From: Persicaria tinctoria
Taxonomy: Eukaryota > Streptophyta > Magnoliopsida > Caryophyllales > Polygonaceae
NCBI GenBank assembly: GCA_037127255.1
Contig: JBANSL010000018.1
Coordinates: 23,223,175-23,287,174 of the forward strand
Length of the DNA stretch: 64,000 nucleotides
Reading direction: 5' to 3'
Program-made: the position numbers and the translations under genes
The notes under the pieces: generated by a model
Databases searched by the model: none
Told to the model about the DNA's origin: nothing
The model's input: the letters and a program-made list of their open reading frames with translations, nothing else
Shown: one piece after another, positions 23,380 to 35,100 of the stretch
Position numbering within the stretch: the stretch's first letter is position 1
Layout of the letters: each line of letters begins with the position of its first letter

Positions 23380-23606
23380 GGTTAAAGTCAGCTCATAGGT
23401 TGTTAGAAGAGCTGGTTTTCTGTTGTAACAGAACTCGACATTGAGCAGTTTTATGTACGCTTTCTCATTGTCTATAAATACTCAACTCTTATATTGTACC
23501 AAACTGGTTTTTGTAAAGTAATGAAATTCAAGTTTTATTCCTCTTTCTTCATTTTGAGTGTTTCTTGAGTGTTTAGGTAGATTGATTCATAGGTGCAGAA
23601 TCAATA
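23380..23606 (+). repeat. 3' LTR of element A
   Basis: 227 bp, matching 9556-9797 along its whole length apart from a 15-base deletion. The first base is G instead of T, so the canonical TG start is lost. Confidence 0.9.
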
Positions 23607-23611
23607 GCCTG

Positions 23612-23811
23612 GATTATTTTGGGTCGATTCATTGTTAGGTTGAGTTGTATAATTTTAAGTAAACTTTGCGCAAAATAACAAACTTTTATTTCGAGTTTAC
23701 TTAGGCTGAAGTCATTTTGAGTACTGTCACTCTGATTGGCTGCTCTTAGGCAATATGACCCGGAAGATTAAGAGGATGTGGAGGGGGTCGATTCATTGTT
23801 AGGTTGAGTTA
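23612..23811. other. Short intergenic segment with a direct repeat
   Basis: GGTCGATTCATTGTTAGGTTG occurs at about 23631 and again at about 23787. No gene is seen. Confidence 0.6.
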
Positions 23812-24075
23812 AAATCTACTCCGTATTATAATGAATGATATGGAGTTAAAATCTACTCCATTGATAGCGTTGATAACCATAAGGTTGTCAGCTTCCACTT
23901 CGATTTTCCTGATCCCTAATCTCTTGGTTGCCATCGAGCCTAATCGCAGACCAATGACTTCAATTTGAAGCACCCATTTACAAACACTAGCTATGGGTAT
24001 GACTTGTGAGTGATACTCATACTCATATTTGATATCGTATATGGATACCAAACTGACCCTAAGAGAATTTTGCAT
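23812..24075 (-). pseudogene. LINE RNase H-like fragment
   Basis: The minus-strand frame contains ATKRLGIRKIEVEADNLMVI, the middle strand-helix part of the RVT_3 RNase H domain found at the C-terminus of plant LINEs. It is truncated on both sides. Confidence 0.6.
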
Positions 24076-24129
24076 ATGAAAAAGTTGAATACATAAAATA
24101 GATCATTCTCCCTCTCCCACTTTTTTTTT

Positions 24130-24645
24130 GTACAGTAGGCAAAAATTAGGTAGTCCTTACCGATGTAAGGTACCACCATGATCATCCATACGGATGACGT
24201 TACAAAGATCTCGATGAGTAGGGAGGTTCAAATACGTACAAGTATTCCTAGACTTAGATATGACATCAACTGCCTTGTTTGCTTCCCTGTAGCAGTATCT
24301 GAATTCGATGTTGTCAAAGCTTGATCTAAGTTTCCTGATAATTTTCACTTCCCTCGGAATTTCCCATCTGACATGAGAGCTATCGTAGATTGCCTTGACG
24401 ACTTCCAAACAATCTCCTTCAACTATAACTCTTCGTAGCCCTTTGGATAGAGCTAAGTTCACTCATGCACAAAAAGTTGTAGTTGTAGCTTCCGTTTGCA
24501 ATGGAGAGGTTGCTTCCATTTCAAATTGAAAGATATCAATCACAAAGCCATAATGATCTCTAATAAGCCCCTCCACTTGGCACTCGCCCGTGGGTTTAAG
24601 TGATCCATCTACATTGATTTTGTAGATAGCCCTAGGTGGTTTGAT
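24130..24645 (-). pseudogene. LINE RNase H domain
   Basis: The minus frames read LRRVIVEGDCLEVVKAI and YREANKAVDVISK, the second half of an RVT_3 RNase H domain; the first half lies upstream in broken frames. It ends shortly before the A tail. Confidence 0.75.
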
Positions 24646-25272
24646 TCATTTAGAATTACGTTTTCTCTTCAAACTTTGCGTCAAGGGTTGGTTTTTGGAT
24701 GCAATTGCATTATTCCAATCCTTGAGATCTAATATTGTTCTGATATCTATCTGGTGAGATGTATCCGGTTTCTTGTTCCTAAAAATTACCTCATTTCTGA
24801 CTTCCCATATTTTTTGCCAAATAAAGCAGAGTTTTTCGATGACTTTCTTGTTACGATTCAATGCTAGAAGGTCATTGATGTTGTTGCAATCGATGGGTAT
24901 TAATGGGGTGTTTGTGTTTTTCCCGGACAATTGTTCGTAGGCAGCAATAACAGTTCTAGCGAAAGGGCAAAGGAGAAAAAGGTGGTTGTTGTCTTCTTTA
25001 TTATTACCGCATAAACAGCAGCTAGACGGTACTCTATTAAAGTATTTATTTAATCTTTTTGTAGTAGCTAGACTATCAGTGGTGATCTTCCAAAGGATGT
25101 TTTTAATCCTAGGAGAGAGATTTAGTTTCCAAACCCATTTGTAGTCCCTTGAGGGGCTATTGTTATTGTGAGTCATTTGTCTGACATATTTAGTAGTAAA
25201 CTGTCCGTCAGAGCTAAGTTTCCAGATTAGTTTATCGGGAGTATCCCAATGGGGGATTTTGATTTTGAGCAT
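24646..25272 (-). pseudogene. LINE zinc-binding domain (zf-RVT)
   Basis: A 208-codon minus frame with WKLSSDGQFTTKYV, WKLNLSPRIKNILWKIT and CCLCGNNKEDNNHLFLLCPFA. The Cys and His spacing is that of the zf-RVT domain that follows RT in plant LINEs. Confidence 0.85.
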
Positions 25273-25279
25273 TTCTTGT

Positions 25280-26696
25280 ACAATGTTATTAGGAAAGATT
25301 TCATGAAGAAGTGAAGTATCCCACTATTTATTGGAGTTGAAAAGCTGATTCACTTTAAATTCAGGATCAAAATAGTCTTGAAAGTTCGTAAGGCTATAGT
25401 TGAGGACCCATGGATCATTCCAAACATTGATTGACTCTCCGTTTCCTACTATCCAAAGTAGCCCTTGTGTAAACTTTTCTCGTTACGGAAGGAGTCGACC
25501 AAATTGCCAAGAAGTATTCTGAGTTGATCTTTCCATTAAATATTCCTGTTGTAGATATTTTTCTTTTATAATCTTTACCCAAATGTTACTGGGTTCTGAA
25601 CAGATTTTCCACAGGAGCTTCATTTGAAGGCTTATGTTCATATCTTCAGCAAGTTTTAGACCTGATCCTCCTTGCTCATTGGGTTTGCATATTTTGTCCC
25701 AACTGATTAAGGGGATGTACCTTTCGGAGTTTAGTTTATTCCAAAAGAAGTTTTTTTTGAATTTGGTCTATTTGATTTAGGATGCCTTTGGACAGGAGGA
25801 AGCTTTGCATTAGATAATTGGTTTTAGAGCTTAAATTTGCTTGAATCAAAGTCGTGCATCTTGCCTGGCTAAGGGAGGAGGCCTTCCATTTGGGAAGTTG
25901 TTTTTTTTTAAACTTTGGATGGCGTCGTTAAACACCTCATTTTTAACTCTGCCCCTTACCAAGGGTATACCCAGGTATTTTTCAAGGGTTTTTGAGATGG
26001 GGATGTTCATATCACGTGCTAAGGAATTGGCCAGGTTCGGACTTACATTCTCTGAGACTTGGATAGAGCTCTTGTTGTAGTTAATTGTTAATCCCGATAG
26101 GTTTGAAAAGTTGTTGAGAATGTTCCGAATGGTATGGAGACTCTTATGGGATGCTCTAGAAAATATGATTGTGTCATCTGCAAAGGTTAAGAACGGGATT
26201 GTGGTGCCATTTTTTGTTATCTTGATTCCAATAAGGTTAGCATCATAGGTTGCTTCTTCAATTAGTTCCCTAGCTAGATTTTCCATGATTAGGATGAAGA
26301 TATAAGGGGCAAGGGGGTCCCGTTGTCTTATGCCTCTACCTGGTTTGAATTGGATACCAGGGCGATTGTTGACTATTACTGAAAAGGTAGTTGTAGTAAT
26401 GCAATTCATAACCCAGGTAATCCATTGCGGGGCAAAACCAAATTTGGTGAGTGTAGCTCTTATGTAGTCCCAGCTGATTATGTCGTATGTTTTTTCCATG
26501 TCTAACTTGAGATCCATCCATTATCTTTTTCCTTTTTGTTTATGGAAGGTGCGGAAAATTTCATGTGCTATAAGAGTGTTGTCTTGAATAGATCTTCCTA
26601 CTACAAAGACATCTTGAAATGGATTGATTAATTTATTTATGATCGATTTAAGTCTGTTAGCCATGATTTTAGTTATGAGTTTATAAATAGATCTTG
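25280..26696 (-). pseudogene. LINE reverse transcriptase domain
   Basis: From 26696 down: IYKLITKIMANRLKSI, FVVGRSIQDN, then after a stop near 26518 MDLKLDMEKTYDIISWDYI, FKPGRGIRQRDPLAPYIF and FLTFADDTIIFSRA. FADD is the catalytic F-x-DD box. The sequence then continues with KYLGIPLVRGRV and breaks at about 25846. The usual RQGDPL is RQRDPL here. Several stops make it non-functional. Confidence 0.87.
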
Positions 26697-26708
26697 CCTC
26701 TCCCACTT

Positions 26709-26894
26709 ATTAGCACATTAAACTTAAAGACCTGATAAAAAAAACATTAAACTTAAAGACCAGTGACTATAATATCAGGATTTTTGAAGCGTTTTTTCCC
26801 CAAGATATTTAAGTTTAAATTTCGCATAGAAAAATAAATGGAAAAGATTATTGCACAGGTTAGTTAGTTAATGCAAACAAAGATGATCGTCCAT
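26709..26894. other. Short intergenic segment
   Basis: ACATTAAACTTAAAGACC is repeated at about 26713 and 26743. No gene is seen. The last 16 bases are one copy of the target duplication of the next element. Confidence 0.6.
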
Positions 26895-27120
26895 CCTGGC
26901 TTGTGATTTTCAGTGTAGGATGGCTTGTACGTTGTATTTTATTTATTTATGTCATTTGTTTCTGTAATTTCCTTTCTGTCATTTGCTTCAATTATTTGCT
27001 TCTGTAATTTGCTTCCAGGTTGTACATGATGGTTAGTCCATCAACCGGTTTGTCCGGTCTCTCGGTTTCTCTAGGCTTGTCTAGAGAATCGAATTCTTAT
27101 CTTGCTTCCAAAAAAAAAAA
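26895..27120 (+). mobile_element. Short truncated LINE or SINE copy with 16-bp target duplication
   Basis: AAAGATGATCGTCCAT stands at 26879-26894. The 13 bases GATGATCGTCCAT recur at 27121-27133, after an 11-base A run that may hide the rest. The inserted 226 bases carry T-rich repeats and a GTCTCTCGGTTTCTCTAGGC segment like the 3' ends of plant LINEs, but no coding sequence. Confidence 0.82.
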
Positions 27121-27171
27121 GATGATCGTCCATAACAAGTCAAAGTTATTACACACCCTTCGTAGTTCCTA

Positions 27172-27587
27172 CTCCCTCTGTTAATTAAAACTTATCGTTT
27201 ACTATATGAAATGTTAACTTTTTTAAAAATATTTGTTTTTATAAATTCATACTTGATAGTAACAAATATGAAATTATTTAAAAAAATATATTTAAAAGTT
27301 AATATTTTATATACTCCCTCCGTCCAAAAATACATGTCCTTTTATTTTTTAGCACGTATTTTTATGAGCTAAAAACTATATAAAATATTAATTTTTTAAT
27401 AATTATAAACTTATTGATAATAAGTTTATAATTATTAAAAAATTAATATTTTATATAGTTTTTAACTTATAAAAAAACATGCATAAATAGTAAATGGGCA
27501 TGTATTTTTGGACGGAGGTAGTAGTTTTTAATACCTCAAAAAACGTGCATGAATAGTAAAACGTTAAGTTTTAATTAACGGAGGGAG
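27172..27587. mobile_element. Stowaway MITE, outer copy
   Basis: The ends CTCCCTCTGTTAATTAAAAC and, reversed, CTCCCTCCGTTAATTAAAAC are inverted repeats. TA flanks both (27170-27171 and 27588-27589). It is interrupted by a second MITE at 27314-27521. Confidence 0.85.
27314..27521. mobile_element. Stowaway MITE, inner copy with perfect hairpin
   Basis: Starts CTCCCTCCGTCCAAAAATAC and ends in its inverse (CTACCTCCGTCC reversed), with TA on both sides (27312-27313 and 27522-27523). At its centre, 27371-27415 and 27419-27463 are perfectly complementary over 45 bases with a 3-base loop. Confidence 0.88.
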
Positions 27588-27589
27588 TA

Positions 27590-29380
27590 TTATCTTATCC
27601 TGTAATTTTGAACAAAGTATATCAATAAAAAAAATTATATTTTGTCAAATCATCAAACTTATACTTTATGGGTTACACGTTTCACTTAAGAATGTTTTTA
27701 AAAATTGAACTAATATTGAAGATGGTATAAAGACACAAGATGAAATAAAATAAAATTGGAATTTTAAAAATAAAAAGATTGGAAAATAAGATATGGACCC
27801 AAAACAAGGACTATGGTTCATATTGGGTATCCGATACTAAGCCCAATATTCAAAGCCATCCCTTCCCACCACTTTCTATTATGCACACCCATGAGGCCAT
27901 GATGCCATATCCTGATATCCACCTAAAATCTACTTGGATATCTTAAAGTTGGTACATATAGGCAAATACATGCTTGAAACTTTGGAAATTGTTTGCTACT
28001 TGAGTTATCGAACACCAGATCTTTGACCCTATCATGACATATAGCCAGGTATTTATTATGTTTTATCGACGTGCACTACGTTCATATCGACGTGGTACTT
28101 AAATCCTAATTTGCAGTGTATTTAGTTCTCACGGTTGTTTTTTTTGGATAATGATCCCACAACCTTGTCTTGTACAACGGGCATGTATACTAATATAAAA
28201 CCAGAAACATGATGGTCATACGTTTCTTCATCAGAAGCTTATGTTCTACATGTCATTAATATATAAACTCATCTTATTTATTTCTTTATCCAATTATACA
28301 CAAAACATATACATGGCACCTACATATATGACATCTATTTTATTTATAAAAAAAATACAAATTAAATCTCATTATCCACCGACTACTCATCCCTCTACTA
28401 TATACATTTTCTTTTTTTCTTTTTTATTTTAATTTTGAAATAATAAATAAATACATTCCACAATTCAAATACATCATTCAACTATAAAAAAAAACATTTT
28501 TTTTCATTAAAAAACTAATTTTAATGTTACCTTGATCATAGTTATTTTGCTAGAAAATTATCAATGATTTCATATTTTAATTAAACTATGCATGAGATTT
28601 ATAAAAGATATTATACACTAATTATATATTACCATTTTCAAATACACAATGAAGAAACAGATTGTATTTGATCTGTTGTCCTTAACGAATTGGGTTACCT
28701 TGAAATCAAAAATAAGAGAGCTTAACAACTAACGTATTGCTTTTGACTCGAACAGTTAAATGTCTAACTCAAAGACAAATATTTTCCAATCCATTAGAAT
28801 TTAGAAGCATGCAAATCACTAGTAAAATCAATGGAAGCCGTCATTTGGAACATGAGGATAGTAGAGACACAAGGACAACAAATAAATAGACGTATTTAAT
28901 ATTATGCAATAGAAATTGAATGAACAATTAAAAAGTATAAAATCCGAACTGAATAATCCCTTTATGAAAATTGAAAAACGTAGTTAGCATGAGCTAAGGT
29001 GCAAGTCACAAAAAGAACGTTAAGGAAACATTAATATGACCAGAAAATCAATAGTATGTATTATTCTTATTAAAAAGTCATATAAGTTATTATGTTGCCT
29101 TCAACTCGAAGAACTTGTGTATTGAAATATCTGGAATAAATCCGAAATTATGTGGCTCTTACTATCTATAGAGGCTAACAAAAATATTAGTGTTATAGGA
29201 AAACGATTGGAATTGATAACTGTTATAATCTGAACCACTACTAATCAATTTCCCACTACTTAGGGTTAGATTTTAATTGTATTATGTTTATAATGCAAAT
29301 AGAAAAGGTGTTATTTGGTTAACGTAATTTTTAAGCTATTTTAATTTCAGGTTGTGTTTGAATTTCACGATGTATTAAAT
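27590..29380. other. AT-rich intergenic region
   Basis: No gene, RNA gene or element with clear ends was seen. The sequence is AT-rich with many poly-A and poly-T runs. Confidence 0.55.
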
Positions 29381-29382
29381 AC

Positions 29383-29665
29383 TCTCTCCGTTCGACAAAA
29401 CATGTCCCTTTACTATCCACTCACGCTTTTTTAGGAGATAAAAAATATATAAATATTTATTTTTTTAATATTTTTTTAACAATTTTGTAGTTATTATTAA
29501 TAAGTACAACTTGTTTTAAAAAATTATAAAAAAAATGATTTTTATTTTATCTCGATTTATGTGATTATTTGGTTAAATTACTATTTTACCTCAATTTTTA
29601 CGATATTTTATTTGTACAACCACACTCACATAAAATGAGGTAAAATAATTGCATTATAATCACTA
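29383..29665. repeat. Possible Stowaway MITE remnant
   Basis: TACTCTCTCCGTTCGACAAA at 29381 resembles a Stowaway end. The matching inverted end is degraded at best (GACTGGAGGCAATAG near 29665), so the right limit is uncertain. Confidence 0.4.
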
Positions 29666-29669
29666 GACT

Positions 29670-30125
29670 GGAGGCAATAGTTTCGACTTCTGATGAGTCA
29701 AGTGGTGGTGTTGAGGGTGTGAGTCTGTGAGATGGGTACGATTTGCCAGGAGGCACTCGATATGCCAAGCTTCGAAGGGAACTACAAGATAATTAATGAA
29801 GAAGGGTGAGACGGGCGAGAAAAAGGCAAAAATCAAAGCGGAGAAGGGCTAGAAATCAGAGAAGACATGGGCCAGAGATAACAATTTCGATGAGGCATCG
29901 AGGTTGGAGGAAGACATGTCGGCGAGACGAGATTTGATAGGGTGAGGCTTGAGGTTGTGTAGGGAGTAAATGAAGCTACAAACGAGGAGTTGAGGCCTGG
30001 AACGCCCCGGAGGGGATTGAAAATGATGGAGGTGGTGGCATCAAGCAAAGAGAACACCTAAAAATGGGTGAAATAACATAAGGGAAATTACATAATTACG
30101 CATTCAATACGAGTTATACGAGCAA
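29670..30125. other. Intergenic, GA-rich, no recognised gene
   Basis: A 74-codon minus frame (29833-30057) is low in information and matches no family I know. Nothing else is visible. Confidence 0.45.
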
Positions 30126-30129
30126 GGTC

Positions 30130-30262
30130 GTATAAAAATCGAACTCGGCTCGAGCGGGTGACGAGCTCGAAATTTTGCTCATATATACTCGCTCGTTCTT
30201 AAATGTAAACGAGTTCGAGTCGAGCTTTATACAAGTCGAGCCCACGTCGAGCTCGGGTAGCT
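30130..30262. repeat. GAGCTCG dispersed repeat, second copy
   Basis: The words CTCGGCTCGAGCGGG, AACGAGTTCGAGTCGAGC and AAGTCGAGCCCACGTCGAGC recall the repeat at 8600-8940. Class not assigned. Confidence 0.55.
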
Positions 30263-30499
30263 GGACTCACATAACACTCCTAATCAATGTAAAAAAAATG
30301 ATCAGATTTTAACCAATCAATAGTTAACGTTTGGCTATTGATATGTCAATCAAACGTTACCATTGACTTTGGATGGGTGGGACTTAGGAGTTGTCCACCT
30401 TTTTAAAAAGGTATAATTATCAAATCCACCATAAGTACAACAACAACAAGCTCAGTATATCCCCTCAAAGCAATGTCTGAGGAGTCAAGTTGTACACAC

Positions 30500-31003
30500 C
30501 AGTGTTCTAAAAGGCGCTAGGCGGTGGGTGGTTGCCTAGTGCCTAGACGGTTAGGCGGGCGTCTAGGCGATGCCTAGACGGACTTAGACTAAACTTGATT
30601 ATTTCCCTATATTTCAATGGATAGAACATGTCAATAATTTATATAATGCAATAATATCTATAATATCACTAATATATCCAAATTTGGTGTGCTTAACTAA
30701 CACTAAAGTCAATAAATGTAAAATCGCTCGTCCGGCTGATAACTTTAAACCTTTTAAAATCCGAAACCATAGGCTTAAATCGAAAGTAAATGCATCCCGA
30801 CTTGGGGGATAAAAAAAATTATAAGCTTATGAATCACTCTTCTAGAAACTAAATCTAAATAATCACCCACCTAGGCGGGGCTAGGCGGGGACTATACGGT
30901 ACCTAGGCGATGGTTAGACGGAAATCCGCCTAGAGACTGCCTAGGCGTAAAAATTCCTAGGTGCCTTGCCGCCTAGCGCCTAGGCGCGATTTTTAGAACA
31001 GTG
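30500..31003. mobile_element. hAT-type MITE with exact 8-bp target duplication
   Basis: The ends CAGTGTTCTAAAA and, reversed, CACTGTTCTAAAA are inverted repeats. GTACACAC lies immediately outside both ends (30492-30499 and 31004-31011), the 8-bp duplication expected of hAT. Both arms are rich in GGCGCTAGGCGG and CCTAGGCG words, and the middle is AT-rich. There is no transposase. Confidence 0.92.
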
Positions 31004-31029
31004 GTACACACCCTTGCCCCAACTAGGTC

Positions 31030-31556
31030 GAGAGGGTGATTCCTAAGTGACCCATGACACGACATCAAAGATGAACACGACTCCACAACAACAACAACAT
31101 ACATAGGAATATATGGAAAAAGAATAACATACATTCTAAAACTCTAGAATGAAAGCATGATGCGGGAAAATTAACGCTGAACCCGACTAGTGTTAATCAA
31201 CTCGGATAACACTCCTCCACTGTACTCTATTGCGTGTCATCTCCTTAGCGAGTCCTAGAACGACCAGGTCATATATAATCACTTCCCCCAACTCTTCTTT
31301 GGACGGCCTCTGCCTCGACGAATACTTTCGATAGCCAAGTTGTCACATTTACGCACCGGTACACTTGGATCTCTCCTTTGAACATGTCCATACCATTAGA
31401 GTCTTGATTAACCCACAACTTAGCTTGAATACTAGTCACTCCTACCCTTTCTCGGATAGCCTCATTTCTGATTCTATCGCGCAAGGTAAACCCTACACTC
31501 ACCTCATCCACCCGAACAGCATCATCCGCAAATAGCATAGACTACGGGATCCCACC
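31030..31556 (-). pseudogene. RTE-type LINE remnant
   Basis: The minus frame reads MLFADDAVRVDE, an RT active-site block. It passes directly into IRNEAIRERVGVTSI, which in intact RTE-type plant LINEs lies far downstream, so a large internal deletion is likely. The region around the hAT MITE (GGTCGAGAGGGTGATTCC and neighbours) may belong to the same remnant. Confidence 0.65.
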
Positions 31557-31807
31557 CAATACCATATCCATGACTACTGTAAGGAAAAACAGGCTCAAAA
31601 GTTGACTCACCCTAAGTAATATGAGGATTATATGGGCTTAACTCAACCAGTCACAAGGGTGGGGATTTGGAGTATGTAGGATTATATTGGCGATGATCTG
31701 TAAATACTCTAAAGTTGAGGTGTCCCCTTTCTCCCGTTGTGGTAAACGGGGCTGGAATTTAGGGAGTTTTCGCCGAACAAATTGTTTTTGCACGATTTAC
31801 CCTTTCT

Positions 31808-31815
31808 TTATAATA
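31808..31815 (+). promoter_or_regulatory. Putative TATA box of VPS26
   Basis: TTATAATA lies about 330 bases before the VPS26 start codon. It is followed by a GA-rich 5' leader typical of plant transcripts (AGAGAAAGAGAGAGAGG near 31868). No transcript evidence. Confidence 0.4.
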
Positions 31816-32138
31816 AGCGGGTGTTTCGATGTGCGTTACTGCGTCTTGTTTGACTCTACCAGTCGTACAGAGAAAGAGAGAGAGGAACTCAACTCTCCAT
31901 TACGCCGATTTCACATCCACCATTTTTTACCAGCTCGAGGGAGAGTGGTTGCCGGAAAGGTCAACTTGTAGATACCGGAAAAAGGTATGAATCGACGGAG
32001 ATCGCGGTTTTCTACCGCCAAATCTTACCTATATTCGCAAATTCATTTCGCGATTCCTAAATTATTTGAAATCTCCAGGAGTTCGCGGATCGTTTTGATC
32101 GGTGCAGGTGCTTCTGTGCTCGAATTTGAGCGCATCTG

Positions 32139-35100
32139 ATGGTAAGAACTGGCCTGTGATTGCGATTTGTTGAGCTGTAATTTCGATTGTTGTCATTTTT
32201 TTTATGTTGTTGCTCAAACAAGTGGTTGCGGTTATTGTAGAACTTCTTGGTTGGGGCTTTCAAGCCCCCTTGTACCGTCTCGATCACGTTGGCCGATGTC
32301 AGATCCCGCAAGCAGGTGATTCTTCTTGCTATGTCATTCTTATTTTCGTTGTATGTGAATGGTTTCCATTGATGCTGAATTGACATTCTCGATTAGTTAT
32401 AGCGGAATCGAAAATTGTTATCATAAGATTTAGTCGATCCAATTTTGTGTGTAAAACATAGGCTACTTCCAAATGTCTTAACTTTAATTAGGTAATGTCA
32501 CATATTAGGAAGGCTTTTTAGGTCTCTAGTTGTGATTGAGGAAGGTAAAGTTTTAAATTTGGGCTCTAAACGAGATGCATGATGCAGATTTTTGTGAAAG
32601 GGAGATTCTTTTAGGATTTGTTGTTGACTGGATCAAATTGGCGGCCCTTGAGGACCATTGAGGTGGGTAATGGAATGGCCTCGAACTACCACATTGGGAA
32701 GGATACTGATGTGAATTTGTCGGTGTTCTCATTGAAAGTCATCATGTTCACTAACCTGCCTTGGAGTAGGTAGATATAAATATGAAATTATTGAGGGTAA
32801 GAATTTGCTTAAGTGGTTAATTTTAGACCCATAAGAATGTATTTATGTATATGCAAGTTATGGTATATGAAATTAGGCTCGACTAAATGAACTGATAGAG
32901 CTTGACTCTTTATCATGTGAAATTGCCCGTTATGGGCTGTTTTACTTACAAACGTCGTATTTCTATAAGAAGTAGCTATTCTACCGATATCTAGATGATC
33001 TAAGGCAATAGAATGCTTCCAGTTGAATGAAAGTTATCCTACTTTTTCATGTCCCTTTGATCTTGGGGTTTTTAGCTAATCAGAAAGCTGGACCAAAGCC
33101 ATATGTCAACAAACTTTGTGTTGAAATCTCTTTCTACTAGAAAGCAACGCAGATATAGTATTAAGTTTAGAAAGCAATGCCTTCAAGCACTAAACTAGTG
33201 GTACTAGTCCTATTCCTGATCCTGGTTCTGCATTGTTTTTTTTATACCTACGGGATACAACTATTTCTAACCAGGATTTTGAAAGCTATAAGAGTGTAGT
33301 TGTATTAGTGCCCTATTTGAGATGTCTAACAGTGAAGACCTCATTATCGTTGCCCCTCTTTCTATATCATGAAGCATGTGTAGCTTGTACTTGGTATTTA
33401 GTTTTGTCAATTCAAAAACAGGAAGTCCCAAATTGAATCAAAGCCTTAAAACAGTGACTTTGAAATGGTCTTTGAAATTTTGTATATTTGCTATCCAGAG
33501 GATTATGGTGCTTCATCACATGTAAATCCCTATGCCATCTTATGAAATTTTGTGTATTGGAACTGTCTGTACATTTTAGTTTGTATTAGGATAAAAAAGT
33601 AGCTGCTGTATTTTTATTAGCATCCTGGAGTGCTGTGAAATAGAAGTTATAGATATTGCCTGCTGTCTATAAGCTGTCTTATACCTGTTACAGCACCACT
33701 AGATATATCTTTTTCACCAAATGTGTTGCTTTCCCTCAGGTTCCTTTGAAGAAAGAAAATGGTCAAGTAGTGACGGTTCCACTGTTTCAGAGTCAAGAAA
33801 ACATTGTGGGGGAGGTATTTACTTTAATAGCAAACTTTGATTATCTCTTATACTTGGTTCTTGCTTAGGGTGTAACATGAAGAACTTGTCAAATATAATT
33901 CTGTAATATTTAAGCTGCAGAAGTACTAATGGCATTTCTTGGGAAGCTTTTATACCTATTTAAGCAGCTACAATTCTGAATTATTTCTTGTGTATAGTTC
34001 CCTTATTTCTTTCTCTATTCATTGTCCCTTTTAGTTGAGAATTGAGATATAGTGGACATGTGAAACTTATCCACTTGTGGTGCTCTGTGCACAGGTTCAT
34101 ATAGAGCCAACGCACGGAAAGAAGGTGGAGCATATTGGTGTTAAAATTGAACTCCTTGGACAAATAGGTTTGCTTCCACGTGGTTTATGCTCTTATTTTA
34201 TAGACCTCTTGAACCAAGATAGAAGGGGAAGACGGACATAGAAGAACTAATAACAAAATGAATTTTCTTATTCTGCTACACATCAAACTTGACAGTTCCT
34301 GCATAAAATGGTTTGAAGAAAATACTCTGAAAAACCTTCATTGGCTGCAGGCCGTTTCTATGGACGGGTCTTGCCCATATCTAATTTAATGTTAGTACCT
34401 TCTCGTTTATATGAATATTGGGAAAAAGCAAATGCTATTTGTTTGATCCATTTTCTTTAGTTTCTGAAGGGATATTTATCACTTTCGATACTTTTTTTAC
34501 ATGAAGAATAGATTTCTGAATGTGGGCCTTTTTACGTGCAGAGCTATACTTTGACAGAGGCAACTTTTATGATTTTACCTCCTTAGGTGAGTTTGAAGGC
34601 TCTACTTGAATGCATTCTTGTACCGTAGGAAGTCAGTTTGGGGCATGCAACTGTGCTGCTAAAAACATGCATATTATTTATTTCCCATACAAACTCTCAT
34701 TTCATTTTTTCTGTCTCACCATAAGTTCCATTATAACTTATAAGTACCTCAACATCATTAATTTTGCAGGATTTTATGCCTGTTTTTGTCATTGACTTGT
34801 AACAGGGATTTTCTTTTGCCTAACGCTTGTAACCTTTATGCAGTCCGTGAACTTGATGTTCCTGGTGAAATATATGAAAAGAAAACATATCCATTCGAAT
34901 TTTCTACTGTTGAGATGCAATATGAATCTTACAACGGGATCAATGTGCGACTCAGGTGGGTTTTCTCTTTTATCCTGTCGTGCCTTGAGATAGTATTTTT
35001 TTTTTTTATATATTTTTTACATCTCAGCTCCTTTTAATGAGCATATCAAGTGGAGTGGATGTGGGGAATGGGAATAGAGGAAGGTGATTATTTTCCAGAA

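Larger units (their letters stand above)
9556..23606 (+). mobile_element. Ty1/copia retrotransposon A, interrupted by nested elements
   Basis: The 5' LTR is 9556-9797 and the 3' LTR is 23380-23606. They share about 94% of aligned positions plus one 15-base indel. A tRNA-iMet primer site (TGGTATCAGAGCT) begins at 9798, and a purine tract, GAGGGGGAG, ends just before the 3' LTR. Flanking bases GCATG (9551-9555) and GCCTG (23607-23611) are a plausible 5-bp target duplication with one change. The coding sequence stops mid-integrase at 12328 and resumes without loss at 21241; everything between belongs to elements C and B. Total own length is about 5.1 kb. Confidence 0.92.
24123..26696 (-). mobile_element. 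5'-truncated LINE with target duplication
   Basis: On the minus strand the element ends in an A run (T run at 24121-24129). CCTCTCCCACTT occurs at both edges (24111-24122 and 26697-26708), a 12-bp target duplication. The body reads RT, zf-RVT and RNase H in order, and the upstream half including the endonuclease is missing. 5' truncation and an A tail are the hallmarks of target-primed reverse transcription. Confidence 0.88.
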
